From Sphingomonas montana (GTDB taxonomy: Bacteria; Pseudomonadota; Alphaproteobacteria; Sphingomonadales; Sphingomonadaceae), in the NCBI RefSeq assembly GCF_001956315.1, contig NZ_KV887143.1, positions 46,314 to 110,313 of the forward strand: a DNA stretch of 64,000 nt. The letters are read 5' to 3'. Position numbers and translations under genes: made by a program. Below, one piece after another: positions 46,420 to 56,370 of the stretch. The notes beneath the pieces were generated by a model that saw only the letters and a list, made by a program, of their open reading frames with translations, did no database searches and was not told where the DNA came from. Position 1 is the stretch's first letter, and each line of letters starts with the position of its first letter.

Positions 46420-48675
46420 ATGAGCATCATTCAGTTTTCCGAGCGGGAGGCCTTGCTGTTCCACAGCCAGGGCCGGCCGGGGAAGATCGAGATCATCGCG
46501 TCCAAGCCGATGGCGACGCAGCGCGATCTAAGCCTGGCCTATTCGCCCGGGGTCGCCGTGCCGGTGCTGGCGATCGCCGCCGATCCCGACTGCGCCTACG
46601 ACTATACCGCCAAGGGTAATCTGGTCGCGGTCATCTCGAACGGCACCGCGATCCTGGGCCTCGGGAATCTGGGCGCACTGGCATCCAAGCCGGTGATGGA
46701 AGGCAAGGCCGTCCTGTTCAAGCGGTTCGCCGACGTCGATTCGATAGATATCGAACTCGCGACCGAGGATGTCGACAAGTTCATCGCGGCGGTCGAGCTG
46801 ATGGAGCCCAGCTTCGGCGGGATCAACCTGGAGGATATCAAGGCGCCGGAATGCTTCGTGATCGAACAGACGCTTAAAGAGCGGATGAACATCCCGGTGT
46901 TCCATGACGACCAGCACGGTACGGCCATCATCGCGGCCGCCGGGCTTATCAACGCGTGCCACCTGACCAACCGCAACCTGAAGGATATCAAGGTCGTCGT
47001 GAACGGGGCGGGCGCGGCATCGATCGCGTGCACCGAACTGGTGAAGGCCATGGGTGTCAGTGCCACAAACGTCGTGATGTGCGATTCCAAGGGTGTGATC
47101 TACCAGGGCCGGACGGAAGGCATGAACCAGTGGAAGTCGGCGCATGCCGCGGCGACGGACGCCCGCACGCTGGCCGATGCGGTGGCGGGGGCGGATGTGT
47201 TCCTGGGCCTGTCGGTCAAGGGCGCGTTGACGCCGGACATGGTCCGGTCGATGGCGCCGGACCCGATCATTTTCGCGATGGCGAACCCGGATCCGGAAAT
47301 CCTGCCGCCAGATGCAAAGGCGGTGCGCGCGGACGTCATCATCGCGACGGGCCGTTCGGACTATCCGAACCAGGTCAACAATGTCCTCGGTTTCCCGTTC
47401 ATCTTCCGTGGCGCGCTGGACGTGCGGGCGACCAGCGTGAACGACGAGATGAAGATCGCGGCGGCCCGCGCGCTGGCCGACCTCGCACGGCAGCAGGTGC
47501 CCGAGGAGGTGGCGATCGCCTATGGCGGCACTGCGCCGCGGTTCGGCCGCGAGTACATCATTCCGGCCCCGTTCGACCCGCGGTTGCTGGAGATCGTGCC
47601 GGTGGCCGTGGCGCAGGCGGCGATGGATACGGGCGTCGCACGGCGGCCGATCCCGGACATGGACGCGTATCGCGATGCGTTGAAGGCGCGGCTGAACCCC
47701 ACCACGTCGATCCTCCAGCTGGCCTATGAAGGCGCGCGCCGCAGCCCCAAGCGCGTGGTGTTCGCGGAGGCTGAGGAGGAGACCGTGCTGCGCGCGGCGA
47801 TCGCATTTCGCGAGGCGGGGCTGGGTACGCCCGTATTGGTCGGGCGCGACGAAGTGCCGGACAAGCTGCGCGCGCTGGGCGTCGACGATCCGTCCACGTT
47901 CGAACTGCACAACAGCCGCAATTCGCCACTGATCGAACGGATGGTCGATACGCTCTACGCCCGGCTGCAGCGGCGCGGTTATCTGCGCCGTGAGGTAGAG
48001 GCGATGGTCAACCAGGACCGCAACATCTTCGGCGCGCTGCTGCTGGAACTGGGGGAGGCCGATGCGATGATCACCGGGGTCACCCGCACCTACGCCCAGA
48101 CGTTACGGCAGGTGATGCGCGTGATCGATCCGATCGACGGACGGCGGCCGTTCGGCATCCATGTGATGGTCGGGCGCAGCCACACCGTCTTCATGGCCGA
48201 CACCACCGTCACCGAGCGGCCTGACGGTCCGGCGCTTGCCGACATCGCCGAACATACGGCCGAGGTCGCGCGGCGGATGGGTCAGGAACCGCGCGTCGCG
48301 TTCCTGAGCTATTCGACGTTCGGCAACCCGGACGGCAAATGGGTCGACAATATCCGCGACGCGGTGAAGATCCTGGACGGACGCGACGTTGGCTTCGAAT
48401 ATGAGGGGGAAATGGCGCCCGACGTTGCGCTCAATCCGGCGGTAATGAAGAATTATCCGTTCAGCCGGCTGTCCGGCCCGGCCAACGTGCTGGTGATGCC
48501 GGGGCTGCAATCGGCCAACATCTCGGCCAAGCTGCTGCGCGAACTCGGCGGCGATGCGGTGATCGGCCCGATGCTGGTAGGGCTGAAGCACCCGGTGCAG
48601 ATCGCGACGATGTCGGCGACGGCCAGTGAACTGGTGACGTTGGCGGTACTGGCGGCGGGTGGTATCGCGCGGTGA
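46420..48675 (+). CDS. maeB: NADP-dependent malic enzyme with phosphotransacetylase-like domain
   Basis: This 751-residue two-part protein carries malic enzyme in about residues 1-430 (RDLSLAYSPGVAVP, LVAVISNGTAILGLGNLG, FHDDQHGTAIIAAAG, VVNGAGAASIAC). It decarboxylates malate to pyruvate. A C-terminal phosphate acetyltransferase-like domain follows (from about 435; FAEAEEETVLRAA, GPANVLVMPGLQSANIS), which is regulatory in studied homologues. It faces ppc, so the two anaplerotic reactions of the C4 node are adjacent and convergent. Confidence 0.97.
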   Translation: MSIIQFSEREALLFHSQGRPGKIEIIASKPMATQRDLSLAYSPGVAVPVLAIAADPDCAYDYTAKGNLVAVISNGTAILGLGNLGALASKPVMEGKAVLFKRFADVDSIDIELATEDVDKFIAAVELMEPSFGGINLEDIKAPECFVIEQTLKERMNIPVFHDDQHGTAIIAAAGLINACHLTNRNLKDIKVVVNGAGAASIACTELVKAMGVSATNVVMCDSKGVIYQGRTEGMNQWKSAHAAATDARTLADAVAGADVFLGLSVKGALTPDMVRSMAPDPIIFAMANPDPEILPPDAKAVRADVIIATGRSDYPNQVNNVLGFPFIFRGALDVRATSVNDEMKIAAARALADLARQQVPEEVAIAYGGTAPRFGREYIIPAPFDPRLLEIVPVAVAQAAMDTGVARRPIPDMDAYRDALKARLNPTTSILQLAYEGARRSPKRVVFAEAEEETVLRAAIAFREAGLGTPVLVGRDEVPDKLRALGVDDPSTFELHNSRNSPLIERMVDTLYARLQRRGYLRREVEAMVNQDRNIFGALLLELGEADAMITGVTRTYAQTLRQVMRVIDPIDGRRPFGIHVMVGRSHTVFMADTTVTERPDGPALADIAEHTAEVARRMGQEPRVAFLSYSTFGNPDGKWVDNIRDAVKILDGRDVGFEYEGEMAPDVALNPAVMKNYPFSRLSGPANVLVMPGLQSANISAKLLRELGGDAVIGPMLVGLKHPVQIATMSATASELVTLAVLAAGGIAR

Positions 48676-48714
48676 TTTTGCCGAGATGGGCGACAGGGAC
48701 AAGCCCGCCGTCCT

Positions 48715-48796
48715 TCATCCCGGCGAAGGCCGGGATCTCCCTTGGGCTTGAAGTGCGCGCTTCACAGGAGAGAGATTCCGGCCTGCGCCGAGATGA
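48715..48796. repeat. 25-bp inverted repeat between convergent genes
   Basis: Arms 48715-48739 and 48772-48796 are reverse complements with three or four differences, around TCATCCCGGCGAAGGCCGGG. They enclose about 32 bases. This TCATCCCGGCGAAGGCCGGGAT motif is a common intergenic element in alphaproteobacteria. It lies between maeB and ppc and may act as a shared transcription end. Confidence 0.7.
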
Positions 48797-48807
48797 CGGC
48801 CATAATG

Positions 48808-51483
48808 CTACCCGCTGTTCCGGAGCGCCGTGGCGATGGCGTTGATCGAGAGCTGGATCCCCTCCCGAATGCGCGCGTCGGTTTCGCCCGCTCGGTGACG
48901 CTTGAGCAGTTCGATCTGCAACAGGTTCAACGGTTCGATATAGGGCAACCGCAACCGGATCGATGCATCGAGCGCGGGGCTGCGTTCCAACAGCCGGGTC
49001 TGGCGGGTGATGCCGAGCAGGCCGGCATGAGTGGTATCCCATGCGGCACGGATCCGGCCGAAGATGCCCATGCCCAGCGTCTGATCCTCGACCAGCACGG
49101 TATAACGTTCGGCCAGCGCCATGTCCGACTTGGCCAGCACCATTTCGAGGTTGGCGAGCGTCGCCTGGAAGAACGGCCAGCCGGCGACCATGTCACGGAG
49201 CAGGCCCTTGTCCTCGAACCGCGCCAGCGCATCGCCGACGCCGTACCAGCCGGGCAGCATGACGCGTGCCTGTGCCCAGCTGAACACCCAGGGTATGGCA
49301 CGCAGGTCCTCGATCCGATCCGACTTGGTACGGCTGGCGGGGCGGGACCCGATCTTGAGATCGGCGATTTCCGCAATCGGCGTGAATTGCCGAAAGAAGG
49401 TGCGGAATCCATCGGTTCCGTAGACGAGTTCGCGGTAGCCGGTGAACGCATCGTGCGACAGCCGGTCCATCGCGGCGGAGAAGCGCGCGGTGTCGGCTGC
49501 GCTGAGCGTCGGTGCCTCCAGCGTCGCGAGCAGGGTCGCGGCGGTCGTGGCTTCCAGGTTGGCGATGGCGCTTTCGCGCGTGCCGAACTTTGCCGCGATG
49601 ACCTCGCCCTGTTCGGTGATGCGGATCCGGCCCTGGACGGTGCCGGGGGCCTGTGCGCGGATCGCGGCGAACGACGATCCGCCGCCACGCCCGACCGCGC
49701 CGCCGCGCCCGTGGAACAGCTGCATCCGCGTGCCCGATTCGGCGAAGACGTCCGCCAGCGCGCGGCTGGCGCGGTTCAGGCTCCAGACCGAGGTCAGGTA
49801 ACCGCCGTCCTTGTTCGAATCGGAATAGCCGACCATCACCTCCTGATGGCCGCGGTTGCCGGTGATCGCGGCGATTTCCGGCAGTGCGAACCAGGCCCGC
49901 ATGACGGCGGGTCCAGCTTCCAGATCCTCGATCGTTTCGAACAGCGGAACGACCATCAGGTCCGATTGCGGCGTCGCCTCGCTGCGGTAAAGCCCCGCTT
50001 CCTTGAGCAGGACGCAGACCTCCAGCAGGTCCGACACGGTCGCGGCCTTTGAGATGATATAGGTCGTGATCGACTGGTTGCCGTAGCGGCGGTGCGCGGC
50101 GGCAGCGGCGCGGACGATGGCCAGTTCGGAGGTGGTCTCGTCGGAATAGGTGGCGAAGGGCGACGACAGCAGCCGAGTGCCGGCCAGTTCGCGGCGCAGG
50201 AGTGCGATCCGTGCGTCTTCGTCCAGCGCCAGATAATCCGGTTCGACGCCGGACGCGGCGAGCAGCTCGGAGACAACGCGTTCGTGGACATCGGCATTCT
50301 GGCGCAGATCGAGCGTGGCCAGATGGAAGCCGAATGTCTCGACCGCACGGATCAGCCGGCTGAGCGCGCCGCCGGTGGCGAGCAGGCCTTCCCCCGATGC
50401 GGCCAGTGCGCGCGCCAGTTCGACCAGGTCGGCGCGGAACGCCTGCGGATCGGGATAGGCATCGCCCGGCAGCAGTGCGGGGCGGGCCGGCTCATGGCCT
50501 ATGATCGCGCGATAAGTCGCAGCGAGCCGCGCATAGATGCCGCTGACCGCGCGGCGATAGGGTTCGTCGCGCCGCGCCAGCGCATCGTCATGACTGCGGT
50601 CCGCCAGGGCGGTGACGGCTGCGGTGGTGGTGGCGAGTTCGGTCGAGATCGACAGTTCGGCCCCCAGCGCGTGGAGCCGGTCGAGATAGTCGCTCAACAC
50701 CGCGTCGCAGGCGCGGCACAGCGCCGATTCGAGCGTATCGGCGTTGACGTTCGGGTTGCCGTCGCGGTCGCCGCCGATCCAGCTGCCGGGCCGCAGGAAA
50801 CTCTTCGGTCGGTGCCCGAGCGCCCGTTCCCAGCGGCCGTAGAGTGCCGGAAGCACGGGCAGGAAGACATCGCGCAAGTAAGCGAGCGCGGTTTCGACCT
50901 CGTCCGCGACGTACAGCCGTTCGCGCCTGAGCGGGCGGGTCTGCCACAACAGCGCGATCTGGCGGGCGATCGCCGCGTCGATCATGTCGCCGTCGGCGGT
51001 TTCGGTTTCGCCCGCGTCGCGCAGCGCCATGAGCGCCGCGATCCGGTTGCGATGGTCGATCATGCTCTTGCGCCGCACTTCGGTCGGGTGCGCGGTCAGG
51101 ACCGGGGCGATCAGCGCCTGATCGAGCAGGGCGGCGGCATCGGCCCGCGACACGCCCTCGGCCGCCAACCGGTCGAGCGCAGCGGCGATGTCCGCCCCCG
51201 GCTCCGCGGCGACGCCCTGCCGATCCTCGGCCAGGTTGGCGAGCATGGAGAACAGCATGAAGCCCCGGACGAACGCAAGCGTATCGTCGAGTCCGAGCGC
51301 ATCGAGCCCGGTGTCGATCGTGTCGGCCCCGGCCACGCCGCGCGCGCGATCGACCGAGACCGAACGGATATATTCGATCCGCCGGAACAGCGTGTCCCCG
51401 CCATAGGCGCGGATGACATCGCCCAGGATCCGCCCGAGAAAGCGGATGTCCGGGTTTTGGGTGATCGGAGGGGAAGTGGCCAT
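48808..51483 (-). CDS. ppc: Phosphoenolpyruvate carboxylase
   Basis: This 891-residue enzyme carboxylates PEP to oxaloacetate to refill the TCA cycle. The catalytic His is in VLTAHPTEVRRKSM (about residue 136). GSWIGGDRDGNPNVN, GYSDSNKDGGYLTS and the FHGRGGAVGRGGG loop follow. The C-terminus ends LSINAIATALRNSG, typical of PPC. It is convergent with maeB. Confidence 0.97.
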   Translation of the reverse strand: MATSPPITQNPDIRFLGRILGDVIRAYGGDTLFRRIEYIRSVSVDRARGVAGADTIDTGLDALGLDDTLAFVRGFMLFSMLANLAEDRQGVAAEPGADIAAALDRLAAEGVSRADAAALLDQALIAPVLTAHPTEVRRKSMIDHRNRIAALMALRDAGETETADGDMIDAAIARQIALLWQTRPLRRERLYVADEVETALAYLRDVFLPVLPALYGRWERALGHRPKSFLRPGSWIGGDRDGNPNVNADTLESALCRACDAVLSDYLDRLHALGAELSISTELATTTAAVTALADRSHDDALARRDEPYRRAVSGIYARLAATYRAIIGHEPARPALLPGDAYPDPQAFRADLVELARALAASGEGLLATGGALSRLIRAVETFGFHLATLDLRQNADVHERVVSELLAASGVEPDYLALDEDARIALLRRELAGTRLLSSPFATYSDETTSELAIVRAAAAAHRRYGNQSITTYIISKAATVSDLLEVCVLLKEAGLYRSEATPQSDLMVVPLFETIEDLEAGPAVMRAWFALPEIAAITGNRGHQEVMVGYSDSNKDGGYLTSVWSLNRASRALADVFAESGTRMQLFHGRGGAVGRGGGSSFAAIRAQAPGTVQGRIRITEQGEVIAAKFGTRESAIANLEATTAATLLATLEAPTLSAADTARFSAAMDRLSHDAFTGYRELVYGTDGFRTFFRQFTPIAEIADLKIGSRPASRTKSDRIEDLRAIPWVFSWAQARVMLPGWYGVGDALARFEDKGLLRDMVAGWPFFQATLANLEMVLAKSDMALAERYTVLVEDQTLGMGIFGRIRAAWDTTHAGLLGITRQTRLLERSPALDASIRLRLPYIEPLNLLQIELLKRHRAGETDARIREGIQLSINAIATALRNSG

Positions 51484-51557
51484 GCCCCTATGCTGCTATG
51501 CGGCAGCATGGGGGTCAATGGTCTATGCGGGACGACCCGCCGCCGCGATCCCCGCCG

Positions 51558-53399
51558 CTACGAGGCCTTCGTCGCGGCAATCCAGGCGTCGACCCGGCGT
51601 TCGAGGATATCGAGCGGCAGCGGGCCGCTCTTCAGCACGACATCATGGAACGCGCGGACGTCATAGGCCTGGCCCAGTTGCGCCTGCGCCCGGTCGCGCA
51701 GTTCGCTGATCTTCAGGCGGCCGACGAGATAGGCCGTCGCCTGCCCCGGATAGACGATGTAGCGTTCGATCGCCTTCACGATCCCGCCGGGCGCGTCCGC
51801 GCTGTTGTCGCGGACATACTGGATCGCGCGTTCGCGGGTCCAGCGTTTGTGGTGTAGGCCGGAATCGACGACCAGCCGGATCGCGCGATGCAATTCGAGC
51901 TGGAGCCGGCCGAAGTCGCGATAGGGATCGGTATAGAGGCCCATGTCCTTGGCCAGCTTCTCCGAATAAAGGCCCCACCCCTCGGTATAGGCGGTGAACC
52001 CGCCATAGCGGCGAAACGGCGGCAATTCGGTCAGTTCCGTCTGGATCGCGCGCTGCAGATGATGGCCCGGAATACCTTCGTGGTAGAACAGCGCCTCGAC
52101 CTCGAACAGTGGCATGTCGGCCATGTCGTACAGGTTGGCATAGTAGGTGCCTGGCCGCGATCCGTCCGGGGCTGGGCTCTGGTAGAACGCCTTGCCGGCC
52201 GATTTTTCGCGGAACGGTTCGACCGCCTTCACCACCAGCGGTGCCTTTGGCAGGACGCCGAACCACATCGGCAGTTTCGCGGTTACCGCCGCCCGCGCCT
52301 TCTCCGTTTCCGCCAGATACAGCGCCCGGCCGTCCGGCGTGTTGGGCGCGTAGAAGCGTTTGTCCGTGCGCATGAACTCGAAGAAGTCCTGCAACGAACC
52401 CTTGAAGCCGACCTGTGTCATGATCGCCTGTATCTCGCGGTGGATGCGCGCGACATTGTCGAGCCCGACCTGGTGGATCTGGTCGGGGGTCATGGCGGTG
52501 GTGGTGTAGTTCTTCAGCCGTTCGGCATAGTAAGCGGCGCCGTCCCTGAACCGCCAGATGCCGTCGTCGGTGCCGGCGGTCTTCTCCTGCGCGGTCATCG
52601 CCACGATCAGGCGGTCGTAGGCGGGCTTCACGATACGGACCATCGCATCCGCGCCGGACTGCAGGATCCGGGCCTTGTCGGCCGCTGGAATAGCGAGCGC
52701 GGCGACCTTGCTCTTCAGGTCGGCATAGAGCGGCGCATCGGGACCCGGCCCGAACGGTGCCCCGGTGATGACGTTGCGCGCATCCGAGATGACGTAGGGA
52801 TAGACCCATTTCGGCGGCTGGACGCCCAGTTTCGCGCGACGGGCCGCGGTCGCTATGGCGGTGTCCATTACCGGCCCGATGGCACGCAGCCGGCTGACAT
52901 AGGCATCGGCATCCGCGCGGTTGGTGATGCGGTGAATGTTGATGAGGAACGCGGGCAGCCGGCTTTGCACGCCATTCATCTGATCGAACATATAGTCGTT
53001 GGCGCGATACGCCCAGGCGGCCCGGCGGCGATCCGCCTGCTGGACGAACAGTTCGTAGGACAGCTGGCTGTCGGGCGACAGCTTGGCCGGATCGAACCGC
53101 CGCTTCATGTCGGCAAGTGCCGCCTGGTCGGCGGTGTAGTCGCGCAGACGGGCCGCCTCGCTGCCGTCGTCGAGCTTGCCGTAATCGCCGTCGCGAATGC
53201 CGCGATAGGCCTTGGCCTGCGGGCTGCGGGCCAGCTGGGCAGCATCGACCGCAGCAAAGAATGCGGCGAGCGCGGCATCCTGCGGACCCGGCGCGACGGC
53301 GGTCGGTGCCGTCGCCCGGACGGCGGGCTGCGCGCCGGCGAAGGAGGCCGGCGCGGCGGCCACGATCGTACCGGCGAGAAGCATATGGACGAGACGCAT
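51558..53399 (-). CDS. DUF885 family secreted putative metallopeptidase
   Basis: This 613-residue protein has a signal peptide (residues 1-23; MRLVHMLLAGTIVAAAPASFAG). A zinc-type motif HEGIPGH lies near residue 440 (ALFYHEGIPGHHLQ), followed by GWGLYSEKLAKDMGLY, characteristic of DUF885 (COG4805). Members are thought to be periplasmic peptidases, but the substrate is not established here. ATG 53399 gives a clean signal peptide; a start at 53420 is less likely. It is divergent from pyrD. Confidence 0.88.
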   Translation of the reverse strand: MRLVHMLLAGTIVAAAPASFAGAQPAVRATAPTAVAPGPQDAALAAFFAAVDAAQLARSPQAKAYRGIRDGDYGKLDDGSEAARLRDYTADQAALADMKRRFDPAKLSPDSQLSYELFVQQADRRRAAWAYRANDYMFDQMNGVQSRLPAFLINIHRITNRADADAYVSRLRAIGPVMDTAIATAARRAKLGVQPPKWVYPYVISDARNVITGAPFGPGPDAPLYADLKSKVAALAIPAADKARILQSGADAMVRIVKPAYDRLIVAMTAQEKTAGTDDGIWRFRDGAAYYAERLKNYTTTAMTPDQIHQVGLDNVARIHREIQAIMTQVGFKGSLQDFFEFMRTDKRFYAPNTPDGRALYLAETEKARAAVTAKLPMWFGVLPKAPLVVKAVEPFREKSAGKAFYQSPAPDGSRPGTYYANLYDMADMPLFEVEALFYHEGIPGHHLQRAIQTELTELPPFRRYGGFTAYTEGWGLYSEKLAKDMGLYTDPYRDFGRLQLELHRAIRLVVDSGLHHKRWTRERAIQYVRDNSADAPGGIVKAIERYIVYPGQATAYLVGRLKISELRDRAQAQLGQAYDVRAFHDVVLKSGPLPLDILERRVDAWIAATKAS

Positions 53400-53468
53400 G
53401 GTGTCGAGATCCCCTGTCATGTGCGGTCAGCCTAGCGACCCCGCGTCGGGCCTGCCATAGCGGTGGGC

Positions 53469-54491
53469 ATGCGCGCCTTCGATCTCGTCCGCCCCCTGCT
53501 GTTCCGCATCGACGCGGAACGCGCCCATGCCCTGACGATCGCGGGGCTGACGCGGCTGCCCGAACGCGTGCCGAAGGTCGATCCGGTACTGACGACGACG
53601 GTGGCGGGCATCGCATTTCCCAACCCCATCGGGCTGGCGGCGGGGGTCGACAAGAACGCGCAGGCGGCCGCCGGCTTCCTGACGCTGGGGTTCGGGTTCG
53701 TCGAGGTGGGCACGCTGACGCCGCTGGCGCAGGACGGCAATCCGCGGCCTCGACTGTTCCGGCTGCCCGCCGACCGCGCGGTCATCAACCGGATGGGATT
53801 CAACAATGGCGGGCTGGATGCGGGGCTGGCCCGGCTCGCCGCCCGGCGGCCGAAGGGCATCGTGGGCGTCAATGTCGGCGCGAACAAGGACGCAACCGAC
53901 CGGATCGCGGACTATGCCACCGGCGTGGCGCGCGCGTCCACAGTGGCGGACTACGTCACGGTCAACATCAGTTCACCCAATACGCCGGGCTTGCGCGGGT
54001 TGCAGACCGGGAGCGAGCTGACCGCGTTGCTCGCGGCGGTCCAGGCCGCGCGGGGGACGGTGCCGATATTCCTGAAGGTCGCGCCCGACCTGGACGGGCC
54101 GCAGATCGACGGGATCGCGCGTGCCGCGATCGACAGCGGGATCGACGCGTTGATCGTATCGAACACCACGATCGCGCGGCCGCCGCTGCGATCACGCCAC
54201 GCAAGCGAGGCGGGGGGGCTGTCCGGCGTACCGCTGCGTGGCCCGGCGCTGCAGTGCCTGCGCGATTTCCGCAGTGCGACGGGAGGCGCGATGCCGCTGA
54301 TCGGCGCGGGCGGGATCGGATCGGCGGCGGATGCCTATGCCCGAATCCGGGCGGGCGCATCGCTGGTGCAGCTCTATTCCGCGCTGGTCTATGAAGGGCC
54401 GGGGCTGGCGCGGCGGATGACGCGCGACCTGCCCGCGCTGCTGACGCGCGACGGGTTCGGCAGCGTCACCGAAGCGGTCGGCACCGGATAG
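53469..54491 (+). CDS. pyrD: Dihydroorotate dehydrogenase (quinone)
   Basis: This 340-residue class 2 enzyme oxidises dihydroorotate to orotate with ubiquinone in pyrimidine synthesis. The N-terminal amphipathic segment (RAFDLVRPLLFRIDAERAH) binds the membrane. FMN and substrate motifs GLAAGVDKNA, RMGFNNGG, TVNISSPNTPGLRGLQ (with catalytic Ser) and GAGGIGSAADAYARIRAGASLVQLYSA, given in part, are present. ATG 53469 is used; GTG 53463 is also possible. Confidence 0.95.
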   Translation: MRAFDLVRPLLFRIDAERAHALTIAGLTRLPERVPKVDPVLTTTVAGIAFPNPIGLAAGVDKNAQAAAGFLTLGFGFVEVGTLTPLAQDGNPRPRLFRLPADRAVINRMGFNNGGLDAGLARLAARRPKGIVGVNVGANKDATDRIADYATGVARASTVADYVTVNISSPNTPGLRGLQTGSELTALLAAVQAARGTVPIFLKVAPDLDGPQIDGIARAAIDSGIDALIVSNTTIARPPLRSRHASEAGGLSGVPLRGPALQCLRDFRSATGGAMPLIGAGGIGSAADAYARIRAGASLVQLYSALVYEGPGLARRMTRDLPALLTRDGFGSVTEAVGTG

Positions 54492-54579
54492 TTTGATCCG
54501 ATTATCGTTGCCGGGCCGGGCGGCGGGGGTAGGATCGACGGCGATAGGGGCGCGTGTGACGGGCCGGGCAGGAGCGGAC

Positions 54580-56364
54580 ATGCGGCAACTGGAAATCTTT
54601 CCCAATCTGGTCACGATGTTCTTCACCCGCGCGGCGGAACGCGGCGACGCGCCGTTCCTGTGGACCAAGCAGGACGGAAGCTGGACGTCGATCAGCTGGC
54701 GGACGGCGGCGGAGCAAGTCGCGGCGCTGGCCGCGGCGTTGCGGGACATGGGGCTGGACCGGGGCGACCGGGTCATGCTGGTGTCGGAGAACCGGCCAGA
54801 ATGGTGCGTGGCCGATCTTGCGATCATGGCGGCGGGGTGCGTGACCGTACCGACCTACATCACCAACACGGAACGCGACCATGCGCATGTCCTGAGCGAC
54901 AGCGGCGCGCGGGCGGTGATCGTGTCGACCGCGCGGCTGGCGCGCACGCTGCTTCCGGCCGTCCTGCGATCGACGCATTGCGACCTGATCGTCGGGATCG
55001 ATCCGATGGGCGTCGGCCAGCAATCGGGCGATGTCCGGTTCGCCGACTGGCGGACGCTGGTGGCCGGCCCCGCCGACGTCGGACGGTGTGCCGCCGGCGC
55101 GGATTTCGCGCGGGCCGATCTGGCGTGCATCCTGTACACATCCGGCACGGGCGGCGCCCCGCGCGGGGTGCGGCAGCATCATGGCGCGATCCTGCAGAAT
55201 GTAGCCGGCTGCATCGACGTCATCTCGACGGATTTCGGATGGGGAGACGAGGTGTTCCTGTCCTTCCTGCCGGCATCGCACGCCTACGAGCATAGCGGGG
55301 GCCAGTACTTCCCGATCGGGCTGGGCGGGCAGATCTATTATTCCGAGGGGCTGGAGAAGCTGGCCAGCAACATCGAGGAAGTGCGGCCGACGATCATGGT
55401 CGTGGTGCCGCGACTGTTCGAGGTGTTGCGCACGCGCATATTGAAGCAGGTCGCCAAGCAGGGGCGGGTGCCCAATTACCTGATGGCCCGCGCGCTGGCG
55501 ATCGGTGCGGGCCGGATGGCGGGGCGTGCGCGCTGGCGCGATCTGCCGATGGACCTGATCCTGTCGCGCACGCTGCGCCCGAAGATTTCGGCGAAGTTCG
55601 GCGGCCGGTTGAAAGCGATGGTATCGGGCGGCGCGCCGCTGAACCCGGATGTCGGCACATTCTTCGATGCGCTGGGCGTCACCTTGCTGCAAGGCTACGG
55701 ACAGACCGAGGCGGCACCGATCATCTCGTGCAACCGGCCGGCCGCCGGCATCAAGATGGATACGGTCGGGCCACCGCTGATGGGGACGGAGGTGCGGATC
55801 GCGCCGGACGGTGAGATACTGGTCCGCGGCGAATGCGTGATGCACGGCTATTGGCGCAACCCGGCGGAAACGGCGCGCGTGCTGGTCGATGGCTGGCTGC
55901 ACACCGGCGATATCGGTCATGTCGACGATGGCGGCCGGGTGGTCATCACGGATCGCAAGAAGGACCTGCTCATCAACGACAAGGGCGACAACGTCGCGCC
56001 GCAGCGGGTCGAGGGCATGCTGACGCTGGAACCGGAAATCCTGCAGGCGATGGTCTATGGCGATCGGCGCCCGCATCTGGTGGCGCTGGTCGTGCCCGAC
56101 CCGGACTGGGTGCGGGAGTGGGCAGTGGTCAATGGCGTCGGTGCCGTCGCGGCGCCCAACGATCCCGGGTTGGCACGTGCGCTGTCGGCGGCGGTCGACC
56201 GCGTCAATGCGGGGCTCTCGGTGACGGAGAAGATTCGCCGGATCGCGGTGGCGGACGAGCCCTTCTCGATCGCGAACGAGGAATTGACGCCGTCACTGAA
56301 GATCCGCCGTCACGTTATTCGGGCCCGTTACGGACCGCGGCTGGATGCGCTCTACCGGAAATAA
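54580..56364 (+). CDS. AMP-dependent long-chain acyl-CoA synthetase-like ligase
   Basis: This 594-residue ANL-superfamily enzyme activates a carboxylic acid, most likely a long-chain fatty acid, via an acyl-adenylate. The phosphate loop reads YTSGTGGAPRGV rather than the usual YTSGTTGxPKGV. Later motifs are normal: QGYGQTEAAPIISCN, DGWLHTGDIGHVDD, DRKKDLLIN, and the terminal Lys in LTPSLKIRR. AGGAGCG precedes ATG 54580. It follows pyrD by 88 bases on the same strand. The substitutions in the phosphate loop leave substrate and activity open. Confidence 0.9.
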   Translation: MRQLEIFPNLVTMFFTRAAERGDAPFLWTKQDGSWTSISWRTAAEQVAALAAALRDMGLDRGDRVMLVSENRPEWCVADLAIMAAGCVTVPTYITNTERDHAHVLSDSGARAVIVSTARLARTLLPAVLRSTHCDLIVGIDPMGVGQQSGDVRFADWRTLVAGPADVGRCAAGADFARADLACILYTSGTGGAPRGVRQHHGAILQNVAGCIDVISTDFGWGDEVFLSFLPASHAYEHSGGQYFPIGLGGQIYYSEGLEKLASNIEEVRPTIMVVVPRLFEVLRTRILKQVAKQGRVPNYLMARALAIGAGRMAGRARWRDLPMDLILSRTLRPKISAKFGGRLKAMVSGGAPLNPDVGTFFDALGVTLLQGYGQTEAAPIISCNRPAAGIKMDTVGPPLMGTEVRIAPDGEILVRGECVMHGYWRNPAETARVLVDGWLHTGDIGHVDDGGRVVITDRKKDLLINDKGDNVAPQRVEGMLTLEPEILQAMVYGDRRPHLVALVVPDPDWVREWAVVNGVGAVAAPNDPGLARALSAAVDRVNAGLSVTEKIRRIAVADEPFSIANEELTPSLKIRRHVIRARYGPRLDALYRK

Positions 56365-56370
56365 CCCAGG

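Noticed and set aside
48742-51666. Two long plus-strand frames opposite ppc
   Set aside because: Both are antisense shadows of phosphoenolpyruvate carboxylase with no recognisable motifs.
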